A stretch of 64,000 bases of DNA, from the NCBI RefSeq assembly GCF_001458435.1, contig NZ_CYSF01000006.1:248001-312000 (forward strand), written 5' to 3'. The position numbers and the translations under genes are program-made. The notes beneath the pieces were generated by a model that saw nothing but the letters and a program-made list of their open reading frames with translations, ran no database searches and was not told the DNA's origin. This document shows, piece by piece, positions 25,549 through 34,575 of this stretch (its first letter is position 1; the number at the start of each line of letters is the position of its first letter). Origin of the DNA: Thalassovita mediterranea. GTDB lineage: Bacteria > Pseudomonadota > Alphaproteobacteria > Rhodobacterales > Rhodobacteraceae.

Positions 25549-27224
25549 GCCAGTCATTCACCCCACCAACACCCGACGAGTTGCGCGCCGAAGAAGCCCG
25601 CATGCTGCGCGAGCGCGCGATAGGCTCGGCGCGCTCTGTCTTTGTCCTGATCGGCGTCATCGCCATCAGCCTCGCATCGGTCGAACTATATAGAGAAGCA
25701 ATCCTATGGACCTGCGCGACTTCTGCCATGGTCGTTATCACAATCCTATACGCCCGCTCTGGGATGCGCGGCGAACACACAGACCGACAGGTCGACCAAT
25801 ATCTGAGGGGGCATGTGGTGATCTCGGCCTGTACGGGCATCCTGTGGGCTGCTGGGGCATTGAAACTGGCCAGCCCAACATCCGAGTTGCAGACATTTCT
25901 GGCGGGCCTTTTCCTGACCTCAATCACTGCGGGTGGCGTCATGGCCGGAACAGTCTACCGTCCAGGGTATGTCGCTTTGGCGTTGGCAGCACTGACACCT
26001 TTCGGTGTGTACCTGATCGTCAGCATGGAGGGCGTTCAACGGATCTACGGTAGTTTTATCCTGCTTTATCTGGCCTTTGCCCTGACAACCAACAAAGCCG
26101 CAAGCCAGAAAACCCGTGACGTTATCGCCGCCAGAATAACCAGCCGCAAAACAGCGGCTGCCCTGGAAGAGTATCAGCACGCAGCAAAAGCCAATCGCGC
26201 CACCAAACGCTCTGTCGAGGCGATCCGGCACGACATGGCGCAACCGATGAAGGCTCTGAATAATTTTCTAGCCGAACTGGACCGTCAGGCGACATCACAA
26301 CAACAGGCCATTCTGGTGCAGCAAATCCGTCTGGCCGTAGCCAGTCAAGAAACACTGATCCAAGAGCTTTCTCATGTGGAACGTTCCAATGTCAGACCAG
26401 AGTCTACCGAAATAGATGTTCCAGCACTTTTATCCCAGCTGGAGAATGAATACCGCCCACAATTCAAAGCCACGCATTGCGAATTTGCTGTCATTTCAGA
26501 CACGCCCAGCGTCACCACCAATCAAGCCAGTCTTGAACGAATTCTACGAAATTTTCTGAGCAACGCGGTCAAATACGGCACTTCGGGCGGAAAGGTCACG
26601 TTATCGGTGCAAACCACCGAAGCAGAAAGCCTATGGCTGGTTTCGGATCAGGGCCCAGGCCTGACAGCCGAGCAGCTGCGCGACATTCGCCAGGGCCAGT
26701 CGCCGCTAGCATCTGCAGCAGGGAACGGATTGGGCATCGGCATTGCCCAGCAGCTGGCGCAGAATCTTGGCGGCACAGTGGCCGTGAATGCCAACATCCC
26801 ACAAGGCGCCACTTTTTCACTGCATCTGCCCCATCTGGACCCTCCTCAGCCGCAAGAGCAGGCCTTTGTCTTGTGTATCGGCAACGATCAGGTGCCCGGC
26901 ATCGGGGCATGGTCCGATGTTATTTCGTCGTGGGTCTGGAAATTTGCGCATGTTGAAACCGGAACAGAGGCGGCGCAGTTGCTGGAGGTTCTGGGACAGA
27001 TCCCTGACCTAATCGTGCTTGATCCCATTAACGGAAAAAAACCACCCAAGGATGAATTGGATCTATTGAAGCAAGTCGCGCCTGTCGTTTATTTCCGACG
27101 GAACGCAAGCCAACCACCCTGCCCCATGGCGACAGTATCGACGCGCTTGCCCGAAGATGAGACAGATCTGCGCAATATTCTGGAGAGTGCCCTTCAGAAC
27201 AACGCCAGCTCCCGCGCACGCTGA
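25545..27224 (+). CDS. membrane histidine kinase with degenerate receiver-like C-terminus
   Basis: A 559-residue sensor kinase. About six N-terminal membrane helices (residues 30-185) lack a large periplasmic loop. The phospho-acceptor region is EAIRHDMAQPMKAL (His229), the ATPase domain shows the N box ERILRNFLSNAVKYG, G1 VSDQGPGL and G2 GNGLGIGIAQQ. After about residue 425 follows a domain with receiver-like spacing (AFVLCIGNDQ; DLIVLDPINGKKPP) in which the acidic pair at the first strand is missing, so it is probably a pseudo-receiver. Coupled to the MFS gene upstream (ATGA). Its 3' end overlaps the convergent LuxR-type regulator by 31 bp. Confidence 0.85.
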   Translation: MSQSFTPPTPDELRAEEARMLRERAIGSARSVFVLIGVIAISLASVELYREAILWTCATSAMVVITILYARSGMRGEHTDRQVDQYLRGHVVISACTGILWAAGALKLASPTSELQTFLAGLFLTSITAGGVMAGTVYRPGYVALALAALTPFGVYLIVSMEGVQRIYGSFILLYLAFALTTNKAASQKTRDVIAARITSRKTAAALEEYQHAAKANRATKRSVEAIRHDMAQPMKALNNFLAELDRQATSQQQAILVQQIRLAVASQETLIQELSHVERSNVRPESTEIDVPALLSQLENEYRPQFKATHCEFAVISDTPSVTTNQASLERILRNFLSNAVKYGTSGGKVTLSVQTTEAESLWLVSDQGPGLTAEQLRDIRQGQSPLASAAGNGLGIGIAQQLAQNLGGTVAVNANIPQGATFSLHLPHLDPPQPQEQAFVLCIGNDQVPGIGAWSDVISSWVWKFAHVETGTEAAQLLEVLGQIPDLIVLDPINGKKPPKDELDLLKQVAPVVYFRRNASQPPCPMATVSTRLPEDETDLRNILESALQNNASSRAR

Positions 27225-27868
27225 ACTGCAGCTGCGCGACTGCCAACCGACAATTCCCGATATATGATTTTGGCGTGTGTCTTGACCGTATTCTCGCTGA
27301 TCGACAAAGCCTTGACGATGTCCTTGTTGGTGCCACCATCAGCCATCATCGACAAAATCCGCCGCTGTTGCGGGCCAAGTTGCGGGCGAACAACCGTATC
27401 GGTGCCATCATGAGCAAACATGGTTCGACGGGCACCATTCTGGATCGAACGCCCCGCCAAAGGCCCTGCTTGAACAGCAGCCTGGATTGCCTCTAGCAGC
27501 ACTTGTTCTTCGTCAGATTTATGAACAAAACAAAAGGCACCGATCATTTCTGCATTGGTGCGGGTCATCGCATCCTCGGACGCCGACAACACAATCACCT
27601 GCACCCCGATACTACGGGCCCGCAATGCCCCGATCAGCGCAATCCCATTAATCTGTTTCATGGCCAGATCGGTGATGACCACATCATAGGTGGAACCTTG
27701 ATCAACGGCCTGCAGAAAATCCGTTGCCTGTGTGAACTTTTCAACATTCAGATTGAGAGGACAATTGTCGAAAACATAGGAAATGCCCTGCAGAAAAAGC
27801 AGGTGATCATCAATAATAGCCACCCGGATCAAACTGTCCGCGTCTGGCGATTTGACCAAATTCAGCAT
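27194..27868 (-). CDS. NarL/LuxR-type response regulator
   Basis: A 224-residue response regulator. The receiver domain has the acidic pair Asp20-Asp21, the phospho-acceptor Asp67 (VVITDLAM), Ser95 and Lys117 (VHKSDEE). The C-terminal LuxR-type helix-turn-helix reads RRILSMMADGGTNKDIVKAL then SISENTVKTHAKIIY. It is tail-to-tail with, and overlaps, the histidine kinase gene and is the obvious partner. A TTAA-N7-TTAA site lies about 82 bp upstream of its start. Confidence 0.9.
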   Translation of the reverse strand: MLNLVKSPDADSLIRVAIIDDHLLFLQGISYVFDNCPLNLNVEKFTQATDFLQAVDQGSTYDVVITDLAMKQINGIALIGALRARSIGVQVIVLSASEDAMTRTNAEMIGAFCFVHKSDEEQVLLEAIQAAVQAGPLAGRSIQNGARRTMFAHDGTDTVVRPQLGPQQRRILSMMADGGTNKDIVKALSISENTVKTHAKIIYRELSVGSRAAAVQRARELALF

Positions 27869-27945
27869 GTGCCCCTCTGTCCGTTTCAGAGCCCAATCAC
27901 CGACGCCCAGCGCCAGAAATCTGGTAGGAAATACCTCCGAACCGT

Positions 27946-27968
27946 TTGATTAATGTCGATTTAATCAA
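27946..27968. promoter_or_regulatory. candidate CtrA box / dyad upstream of the response regulator
   Basis: TTGATTAA (27946-27953) and TTAATCAA (27961-27968) form a perfect inverted repeat with a 7-base spacer. The inner part is TTAA-N7-TTAA, the consensus of the alphaproteobacterial cell-cycle regulator CtrA. It precedes the minus-strand response regulator. Alternatively it is an operator of another regulator. Confidence 0.45.
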
Positions 27969-28126
27969 TTGATGTGTCAAGCATCCTAGGCGCACACACA
28001 CCTAGAGTTGTTAAGCCCCATCGCAAGATGCGGCGACATCGAAACCGGAAAACAGACCCAATGCCCAAACGCAAAGGTATGACACCGTTTCAGTATATTT
28101 TGGGGGGATCACATCAAAATGTGAGA

Positions 28127-28213
28127 TGGTGCGGTCGAGAAGACTCGAACTTCCACTCCGGTTAAGGAACAGCGACCTCAACGCTGCGCGTCTACCAATT
28201 CCGCCACGACCGC
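28127..28213 (-). tRNA. tRNA-Leu (GAG)
   Basis: On the minus strand a full tRNA begins GCGGTCG at 28213 and closes with CGACCGC, then discriminator A and an encoded CCA ending at 28127. It has a TGGTAGACGC D-arm, an anticodon loop TTGAGGT with anticodon GAG, a long variable arm (CTGTTCCTTAACCGGAG region) and the T-arm GTTCGAGTC. The long variable arm and anticodon identify leucine. Confidence 0.95.
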
Positions 28214-28479
28214 ACGTGCTCAGATGAGTGGGGGGTGTTTAGAACAGCCTTGCGGGGATGTGAAGAGGCAAAAAACGCTTTGCCGCATATTTTTGGCTGC
28301 AGCGATTTGGCATAGCAATGCGACCCCGTGTCTATTGGTCGCTGTTCTCACCACCTCAGGTCTGAGGGCGGGGCATACTGGCTTATCGGCTTGGAAATCA
28401 TGGTGCATTCTGTATGGTCGCGCGTACCGCCGCTGTTGCGCACAGTTCATCTACTCAGGCCTCATTAACGGAGATCCCA

Positions 28480-29139
28480 ATGGTCGAATGGATCGTCAGC
28501 CAAGATCTTGTCCCCTATCAGGAGGCAGTCGATTTCATGGAGGCACGCGCCACCGCGATTGCTGCGGGTGAGGCCGAAGAATGTGTGTGGCTGCTGGAAC
28601 ATCCGCCCCTTTACACTGCGGGCACCTCGGCCAAGGCGCCTGATCTGACCGATCCCGACCGTTTTCCCGTGCATGTGACGAAACGGGGCGGGGAATACAC
28701 CTATCACGGCCCCGGCCAGCGTGTGGTTTACGTGATGCTGAATGTCGGCCAGCGCGGCCACGATGTGCGCAAGTTCGTCAAACAGCTGGAACAATGGGTC
28801 ATAGACACCCTGGATGAGTTCAACCTCAAAGGTGAAATCCGCGAAGGCCGCGTCGGCGTCTGGATCGAACGACCGGACAAACCCAAGACAATCACCGGAA
28901 AAACCGCCGAGGATAAAATTGCAGCCATCGGCATCCGTCTGCGGAAATGGGTCAGTTTCCACGGGATTTCGATCAACGTGGAACCGGATCTTGATCATTT
29001 CACCGGCATCGTGCCCTGCGGCATCACCGATTACGGCGTGACCAGTCTGGTGGATCTGGGTTTGCCCGTCACGATGGAAGATGTGGATGTCGCGCTGAAA
29101 CGTCAGTTCGATAAGGTTTTCGGCGAACTGGTAGAATAA
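28480..29139 (+). CDS. lipB: lipoyl(octanoyl) transferase
   Basis: A 219-residue LipB that moves octanoyl groups from ACP to lipoyl domains. Conserved motifs are [46 protein letters not shown] and the catalytic-Cys segment GIVPCGI with the essential Lys upstream in KIAAIGI. The ATG at 28480 is set by the homology start and GGAG upstream; the open frame begins earlier at 28414. Its last 37 bases overlap the end of the convergent membrane-protein gene. Confidence 0.95.
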   Translation: MVEWIVSQDLVPYQEAVDFMEARATAIAAGEAEECVWLLEHPPLYTAGTSAKAPDLTDPDRFPVHVTKRGGEYTYHGPGQRVVYVMLNVGQRGHDVRKFVKQLEQWVIDTLDEFNLKGEIREGRVGVWIERPDKPKTITGKTAEDKIAAIGIRLRKWVSFHGISINVEPDLDHFTGIVPCGITDYGVTSLVDLGLPVTMEDVDVALKRQFDKVFGELVE

Positions 29140-29651
29140 CGGGGCTCCTCCGCCCCGCCGACATGGCGCCGACGCCCCCAAACTGCGCGCACGACCAGGC
29201 CCAACAAAACCAGCGCAATCAGGTAGATCCCGATCTGTCCCGCCTCCCCCAAGAGGGCGTTGTTGATCAGACGACCGGGTAGGAAATTGAACGCCCCAGC
29301 CAGGACCAATCCATACCAATAAAGGCTGCGCATTGCCCGCTGATGCGCTTCTATGCGGCCCTGCCGTGCCCACGCATACGACAGCACCAAAGTGCAAAGG
29401 GTCACGACCGACAATAAATGGATCGCGCTGAAACCGTCTTCCCCTGCTAATCCGTTGATCCAGAACGACGACAACGCCGTCAGGGCCATCATCAAAACCC
29501 AAGTATAACCAACCCAACGATGCCAGCGCCCCGCGGCCCCCGCCCCTTTGGGACCATAGAGCGCGAATGGGCCGATGCACTGGGCCACCAGCGCAGCGAT
29601 CACGTGGAGCTGGATGACACCCGAGGCATCATAAAAAGGCGTAGGCGACAT
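29103..29651 (-). CDS. DUF2306-like membrane protein
   Basis: A 182-residue protein with four to five membrane helices. Features are the early [18 protein letters not shown] with a conserved His in the first helix, [12 protein letters not shown] and the second His-containing region [19 protein letters not shown]. This arrangement fits the DUF2306 family, whose His residues suggest heme or metal binding; function unknown. The ATG at 29651 matches the start of the first helix; the frame is open to 29846. It overlaps the lipB 3' end tail-to-tail. Confidence 0.7.
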   Translation of the reverse strand: MSPTPFYDASGVIQLHVIAALVAQCIGPFALYGPKGAGAAGRWHRWVGYTWVLMMALTALSSFWINGLAGEDGFSAIHLLSVVTLCTLVLSYAWARQGRIEAHQRAMRSLYWYGLVLAGAFNFLPGRLINNALLGEAGQIGIYLIALVLLGLVVRAVWGRRRHVGGAEEPRYSTSSPKTLSN

Positions 29652-29743
29652 AGGCACACCCGGTTGGCAGTTGGATGTTATGATCGCTAGACAAGGCCAT
29701 GCGCCCGTGCCATCACTCCTTCGCAAATTCATAGGTGGATTTC

Positions 29744-30592
29744 GTGACTGACCCGACCCCACAGCCCGCGCTGCGTGAATGGCGGCGTCATATGACACTA
29801 CCGGAAACCATGACCATCTTGGCCAGTGTGTGGGGGGTGCTTGCACTGGTGGGGCCTTTTGGCACCATCGACATGCTGAACATAGCCGAGCGTTTGGGCT
29901 ATTGGGGTGTCGTCAGTATTGCCAGCTATGGCTGGGGTAGTCTGATGGCAATCCTGTTTCGCCCAAAGTTGGAACAGCGGGGCCTGATCCTCCATATTCT
30001 TGCCAGCACAGTCGCAACTGGCGTGGGTATTTCTGCGCTTGTTCTGACGATGAACATGCTCACATTGGATTGGTCCCCAACGTCTGAGGAACTGAGCAGG
30101 CTGCTCCCCATCCTTTTCGGTATTTGTCTGATTGTCAGCGCAAGCGTCATCCATTTCAGCCACAAACGCCGCAAGGCAGCTGCGGCCGCTTTGCCAGCGT
30201 CCTCATCAACAGATGACGAAGTCACCAACACACCACCCATCGGAGAGAGCGTCACCCCGGCGGATGCAGACATAACGCCGCCGATTTGGGAACGACTGCC
30301 CTTTGACAAACGCGGCCCGTTGGTCGCGCTCAGCGTAGAAGATCACTATGTGCGCATCAAAACCCTGCAAGGCGAAGAAATGATTCTGATGCGCCTGTCC
30401 GATGCTATCCGCGAAGTCGGCTCTACCCCTGGCGCACAGGTACACAGATCCCACTGGGCTGCATTCGATCAGGTCAAATCCGTCCGCCGCGAAGGTGACC
30501 GTGCCATTCTGACAATGATCAACGGTGACGAAATCCCCGTTAGCCGCGCCAATATGCCCAAGATCAAAGAAGCCAGTTTACTGCCGCGCTGA
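29744..30592 (+). CDS. membrane-anchored LytTR transcriptional regulator
   Basis: A 282-residue protein with four N-terminal membrane helices (about residues 20-140), a short polar linker, and a C-terminal LytTR DNA-binding domain (LVALSVEDHYVRIKTLQGEEMILMRL region; HRSHWAAFDQVKSV; GDEIPVSRANMPKI). The start is uncertain: the GTG at 29744 has AGGTGG five bases upstream, the GTG at 29735 is also in frame. No kinase or partner gene is adjacent, so it is probably a one-component membrane regulator. Same general design as the MHYT-LytTR regulator at 8321 but with an unrelated sensor part. Confidence 0.8.
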   Translation: MTDPTPQPALREWRRHMTLPETMTILASVWGVLALVGPFGTIDMLNIAERLGYWGVVSIASYGWGSLMAILFRPKLEQRGLILHILASTVATGVGISALVLTMNMLTLDWSPTSEELSRLLPILFGICLIVSASVIHFSHKRRKAAAAALPASSSTDDEVTNTPPIGESVTPADADITPPIWERLPFDKRGPLVALSVEDHYVRIKTLQGEEMILMRLSDAIREVGSTPGAQVHRSHWAAFDQVKSVRREGDRAILTMINGDEIPVSRANMPKIKEASLLPR

Positions 30593-30612
30593 ACACAGCC
30601 GCAAACCGCAAC

Positions 30613-31473
30613 TTACAAAAGGCGTCGATACGCCCCCGGCGTCAGCCCTGCGTGTGCCTTGAACGATCGGCTCAGGTGGCTCTGACTGGAAAATCCAGTT
30701 GCGCTGGCCACGTCAGCCAAAGGGGCACCTTTACGGATCATCTGCTTGGCTGCTTCGATCCTTTGCCGCAGCAACCAGTCGTTTGGACTGATGCCTAGGG
30801 TGGTACGGAAACTGCGTTGCAGGTGAAATTCCGACAGGTCGCACAGCCGTGCCAGATCATGCAGTGTCACCTTGCGCGACAGGTCGGCGCACACATAATC
30901 GCGGATCTGCCGCATCCGGTAGGGCGACAGTCCACCCGCCAGTTGCCGCCGCCGCTGCGTGACGCCGATCCCTTCGGCAAAGATCCCATGCACCAATTCA
31001 CTTACGGCTTCTTCTGCTTGCACCGGATTGCCGCTGGCGGTGGCCTGTTGAATGGTCAGGAAATGCCCCGCCAACCATGGTGCATCGAAATAGGTTTCAT
31101 CGCTAAGTTCCATCAAGCGACTGTCGCAATCAAACGTCTCGGCAAAGACGCGGCGCAGTTCCGCATCACTCATATAGAGATGAACGAAAGCAAAAGGATC
31201 GGTGATCTCCCACTCTGAATCCATACCATGCGGCAAAATACAAACCGCGCCAGCCCAACCGCTGATCGGCGCGCCGTCGACACGACGGGTGCCGCGCCCG
31301 CCTTGGGCGTAGAAGCTGAAGCAATGCCCCTCTGGCGCGACATAGCTGACGCGATCATCGCAATTGCGCCAGAGTGATGCCTGCCGCTGGAAACCAAGGT
31401 CAATATGCCCCTCTCGCCGCGCCTGAGGCGAGGCAGCCAGAAATCCGGCAACTGAAGGAGGGGTCGCGGTCAT
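30613..31473 (-). CDS. AraC family transcriptional regulator
   Basis: A 286-residue regulator with an N-terminal cupin-like ligand domain (GHCFSFYAQGGRGTRRVDG; GAVCILPHGMDSEW) and a C-terminal double helix-turn-helix AraC domain (VTLHDLARLCDLSEFHLQRSF; PLADVASATGFSSQSHLSRSFK). It is divergent from a DMT-family exporter at 31631 with about 157 bp between, the common arrangement of a regulator with the transporter it controls. Ligand unknown. Confidence 0.9.
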   Translation of the reverse strand: MTATPPSVAGFLAASPQARREGHIDLGFQRQASLWRNCDDRVSYVAPEGHCFSFYAQGGRGTRRVDGAPISGWAGAVCILPHGMDSEWEITDPFAFVHLYMSDAELRRVFAETFDCDSRLMELSDETYFDAPWLAGHFLTIQQATASGNPVQAEEAVSELVHGIFAEGIGVTQRRRQLAGGLSPYRMRQIRDYVCADLSRKVTLHDLARLCDLSEFHLQRSFRTTLGISPNDWLLRQRIEAAKQMIRKGAPLADVASATGFSSQSHLSRSFKAHAGLTPGAYRRLL

Positions 31474-31630
31474 CTCATGTCACACAATTCAAATCTACAG
31501 CACGTTTTTAGGCATCAGACGGTTAGAGGGGAATGGTCAAAATCGCTGACCTGAATGATTACCGCAAGATTGTGCAATACACAGCCCAGCGCAGCCATTA
31601 CCCCCACCCCGACTATTCGGAGGACCGTCC

Positions 31631-32539
31631 ATGACGCTGTTGCTATTCATCACCACCGTCCTGATCTGGGGCACAACATGGATCGCTATCGCGCTACAGG
31701 TGGGCGATGTACCTGTACTGGTATCGGTCTTTTACCGGTTCGCATTGGCTGGGGTGGTGTTTGTTCTGGGGCTGGCGCTGCTGCGGCGACTGGAATGGCC
31801 CAACTGGCAGGCCCAACGGTGGATCTGGTTGCAGGCAATGTGCCTGTTCAGTTTCAACTTCCTCTGTTTTTACACAGCTGCAGGCTACCTGCCGTCTGGG
31901 GTAATCTCACTCATCTTTTCGCTGGCGACGGTGTTTAACGCGGTGAACGCGCGGTTGTTCTTTGGCGACCGGATCAGTGGACAGACCCTGTTGGCAGCGC
32001 TGCTGGGGCTTGGCGGGCTGGCGTTGATCTTTGCTGGCGATATTGCGGATGCGCGCGTCGGGGCGAATGCCTGGATAGGGATGGTGTTTGCGGGGATTGG
32101 CACCTTGTGCTTTTCGCTGGGCAATATGGTGTCGCGGCGCAATTCGGCACATGGGATCAGTCCGGTGACCGCGAACGCCTGGGGCATGAGTTATGGCGCG
32201 CTGATCCTGCTTGCACTGATCTGGCTGAGCGGCACGCCTGTCAGCCTGCCCCGCGATCCCATCTATCTGGGCGCGCTGGCTTATCTGTCGGTGATCGGCA
32301 CCGTTGTGGGGTTCACCACCTATCTGATCATGGTGGCCCGCATCGGATCGGCCAAGGCCGCCTATGCCACAGTGATGTTCCCAATTGTCGCGCTGGCGAT
32401 CTCTACCGTGGTTGAGGGATATAGCTGGGGGATCATGAATGCGGCGGGGTTGATGCTGGCGCTCAGTGGTAACCTAGTGATGTTTACGCCGGTCGACATG
32501 CTCCGGCGCCATTTGCACCGCTCGCGCCGTGCAATCTGA
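31631..32539 (+). CDS. EamA/DMT family transporter
   Basis: A 302-residue membrane protein with ten predicted helices in two EamA repeats; the first begins LLFITTVLIWGTTWIAIALQ, with the characteristic WGxxW near residue 13. Family members export amino acids or other metabolites, or import a range of small molecules. Divergent from the AraC-type regulator, which probably controls it. Followed by a strong bidirectional terminator. Confidence 0.88.
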   Translation: MTLLLFITTVLIWGTTWIAIALQVGDVPVLVSVFYRFALAGVVFVLGLALLRRLEWPNWQAQRWIWLQAMCLFSFNFLCFYTAAGYLPSGVISLIFSLATVFNAVNARLFFGDRISGQTLLAALLGLGGLALIFAGDIADARVGANAWIGMVFAGIGTLCFSLGNMVSRRNSAHGISPVTANAWGMSYGALILLALIWLSGTPVSLPRDPIYLGALAYLSVIGTVVGFTTYLIMVARIGSAKAAYATVMFPIVALAISTVVEGYSWGIMNAAGLMLALSGNLVMFTPVDMLRRHLHRSRRAI

Positions 32540-32562
32540 TGCAAGGTACCCCCTTCAACGCC

Positions 32563-32592
32563 AAAGGCCCCGATGATTGCATCGGGGCCTTT
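32563..32592. terminator. bidirectional rho-independent terminator
   Basis: AAAGGCCCCGATG (32563-32575) and CATCGGGGCCTTT (32580-32592) form a perfect 13-bp stem with a 4-base loop and short T runs on both strands. It sits between the converging DMT transporter and argC genes and serves both. Confidence 0.85.
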
Positions 32593-32615
32593 GTGTATTC
32601 AGATAAGATCGTGCG

Positions 32616-33524
32616 TTAGGCGCTGATCATCAGGTCAAGGTTTTGCACCGCCGCACCCGATGCGCCCTTACCGAGGTTATCAAGAACCGCAACCAGCACC
32701 ACCCGCCCGTCTTCGGCGTTGCCGCGGACATATACGGTCAGGTCATTGGTGTCGTTGTTAGCTGTCGGATCAATACGACTGTCCTGATCGGCAAGGTCCG
32801 CAACCTTTACATGCGCCGCGCCTGCGTAGGCCGCAGCCAGTGCCGCGTGAACGTCGCCCATGCTGACATCACCCGGCAGGTCCGCCAGATGCAGCGGGAT
32901 CGATACCGCCATCCCTTGGGCAAAGTTGCCGACAGACGGCACAAAGATCGGTTTCGCTGTCAGACCGGTGAAATTCATGATCTCGGGCAGGTGTTTATGC
33001 GACATGCCTGTAGCGTAGAGGAACGCATCAGGCGCGCTGCCCTCTTCGTATTCACCAATCAGCCCCTTGCCACCGCCAGTATAGCCGGAAATCGCATTGA
33101 TATTAACAGAGGCATCTGCTGGCAGCAGGCCCGCTTTGATCAGCGGCGCCAGCAGCACAATCGCGCCGGTCGCATAGCAACCGCAGTTGGCCACATAACG
33201 CGCCGATTTGATCTGCGCCTCTTGGTCAGCGGACAGTTCCGGCAGGCCATAGGCCCAGTCAGGGTTCACCCGATGCGCGGTCGAGGCATCAATGATGCGC
33301 ACGTCCAGATCTTTGGACAATTCAACCGCTTCGATCGCGGCCTGATCGGGCAAGCACAGAATCGCCACATCTGCAGCAGCAAAGGCCGCCTTGCGCGCTT
33401 CCGCATCCTTACGCAGGGCTGGGTCGATCTGCACCAGTTCGATGTCATCGCGGCGGATCAGGCGGTCGCGGATCTGGAGCCCCGTCGTGCCTGCTTCGCC
33501 GTCGATGAAAACCTTGGTGGTCAT
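32616..33524 (-). CDS. argC: N-acetyl-gamma-glutamyl-phosphate reductase, type 2
   Basis: A 302-residue enzyme of arginine synthesis that reduces N-acetylglutamyl phosphate with NADPH. It shows the N-terminal VFIDGEAGTTGLQIRDRL, the catalytic-Cys segment VANCGCYATG, and GYTGGGKGLIGEY. Its short length and these motifs fit the type 2 ArgC of proteobacteria rather than the ~350-residue type 1. Stand-alone gene; the start ATG at 33524 has a purine-rich upstream region. Confidence 0.93.
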   Translation of the reverse strand: MTTKVFIDGEAGTTGLQIRDRLIRRDDIELVQIDPALRKDAEARKAAFAAADVAILCLPDQAAIEAVELSKDLDVRIIDASTAHRVNPDWAYGLPELSADQEAQIKSARYVANCGCYATGAIVLLAPLIKAGLLPADASVNINAISGYTGGGKGLIGEYEEGSAPDAFLYATGMSHKHLPEIMNFTGLTAKPIFVPSVGNFAQGMAVSIPLHLADLPGDVSMGDVHAALAAAYAGAAHVKVADLADQDSRIDPTANNDTNDLTVYVRGNAEDGRVVLVAVLDNLGKGASGAAVQNLDLMISA

Positions 33525-33873
33525 GGATCTAACCCTTCGTGTTGAGTACAGTCAAAATTCAGTATGAAGCCGACCCCCAAGGGCCGACCGTGCCCCTATA
33601 CACGCAAAGCTGCCAAAGCAGAAGAGCCCTTGGCAAAGCTACGCCTTTATAGTTTGCCAAGGGTAACCAACCTATAACGCCACAGTCCGCTGCCGTTTTG
33701 TTCATCACCAAACTGTGCACAAGAAGCTGCGCCAATCACCGCCCCGTCAGGATTGGCAAACATCTGCCTGCGACATTTCGGACCGTACACAAAACCGCGA
33801 AGACGGTTGTTATTCTAACGAGCCCATTATTTAGTGGCACCGACGCGAACCCATATCAAACACGAGGCACGCA
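33525..33873. other. 349-bp intergenic region between argC and cytochrome c
   Basis: No gene seen. It holds the divergent promoters of argC and the cytochrome c gene. A perfect 11-bp inverted repeat, CCCTTGGCAAA (33627-33637) and TTTGCCAAGGG (33653-33663), lies about 100 bp upstream of argC; without a T run it looks more like an operator than a terminator. Confidence 0.6.
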
Positions 33874-34299
33874 ATGAAAAAACTGCTGATCGCAACTGCT
33901 GCACTGGCCGCACTGACCGCCCCCGCTTTCGCTGAAGGCGACGCGGACAAAGGCAAGAAAGCCTTTAACAAGTGCAAATCCTGCCACATGCTGAAATCCG
34001 ACGAAGGCGACGTGATCGTCAAAGGCGGCAAGACCGGCCCCAACCTCTACGGCATCATCGGCAAACAAGCCGGTAGCGTCGAAGGTTTCAAATACGGCGC
34101 CTCGATCGTTGCTGCCGGTGAAGGCGGCCTGATCTGGGACGAAACCACCCTGGCCGCATACGTCAAAGACCCCAAAGGCTACCTGAAAGAAGTCACTGGT
34201 GATTCCAAAGCGAAATCCAAAATGACCTTCAAACTGAAGAAAGGCGGCGAAGACGTCGCAGCTTATCTGGCGTCTGTGGCACCTGCCGCGACCGAATAA
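33874..34299 (+). CDS. periplasmic class I cytochrome c (c2/c550 type)
   Basis: A 141-residue monoheme cytochrome. A Sec signal peptide ends at AFA-EG (residue 20). The heme site is CKSCH at 34-38 and the probable sixth ligand is Met117 in KSKMTFKL; TGPNLYGIIGKQAGSV is typical of cytochromes c2. Lys-rich surface suits docking to an oxidase or bc1 complex. It lies just upstream of ctaD, with its own terminator between, and is a likely electron donor to that oxidase. Confidence 0.9.
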   Translation: MKKLLIATAALAALTAPAFAEGDADKGKKAFNKCKSCHMLKSDEGDVIVKGGKTGPNLYGIIGKQAGSVEGFKYGASIVAAGEGGLIWDETTLAAYVKDPKGYLKEVTGDSKAKSKMTFKLKKGGEDVAAYLASVAPAATE

Positions 34300-34352
34300 G
34301 GTTTTCAGGGGGCGTGCGTCCCCGGTTTTAGGTCGCAGATTTGCGGCCAATG

Positions 34353-34380
34353 CAGGCGCCTTGCGGGCGCCTGTTTTTAT
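34353..34380 (+). terminator. rho-independent terminator of the cytochrome c gene
   Basis: CAGGCGCC (34353-34360) pairs with GGCGCCTG (34366-34373) around a 5-base loop, followed by TTTTTAT. It ends the cytochrome c transcript 54 bp after the stop codon, separating it from ctaD. Confidence 0.85.
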
Positions 34381-34455
34381 TTGCCCAAAAGCAGCGTTTT
34401 CTGGCATCAGTCACCCTGAAAAACAGGGCCCTGCAGGCAGGTGCGACAAATTAGT

Positions 34456-34469
34456 TTGATCTAAATCAA
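34456..34469. promoter_or_regulatory. FNR/FnrL-type box upstream of ctaD
   Basis: TTGATCTAAATCAA is an exact match to the FNR-family consensus TTGAT-N4-ATCAA used by FnrL and related Crp/Fnr regulators in alphaproteobacteria. It lies 106 bp before the ctaD start codon. It suggests oxygen- or nitric-oxide-dependent control, for example repression or activation as oxygen falls. Confidence 0.7.
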
Positions 34470-34575
34470 ATTCACCAATTGCCCCGCTCGGCACACCAAA
34501 CTAAAACAAGTCCTGATCACAGACGCGTGGGGGCTTTCCCCTTGCGCCTTTTAAACACACCAACAGGAGGCAAGA

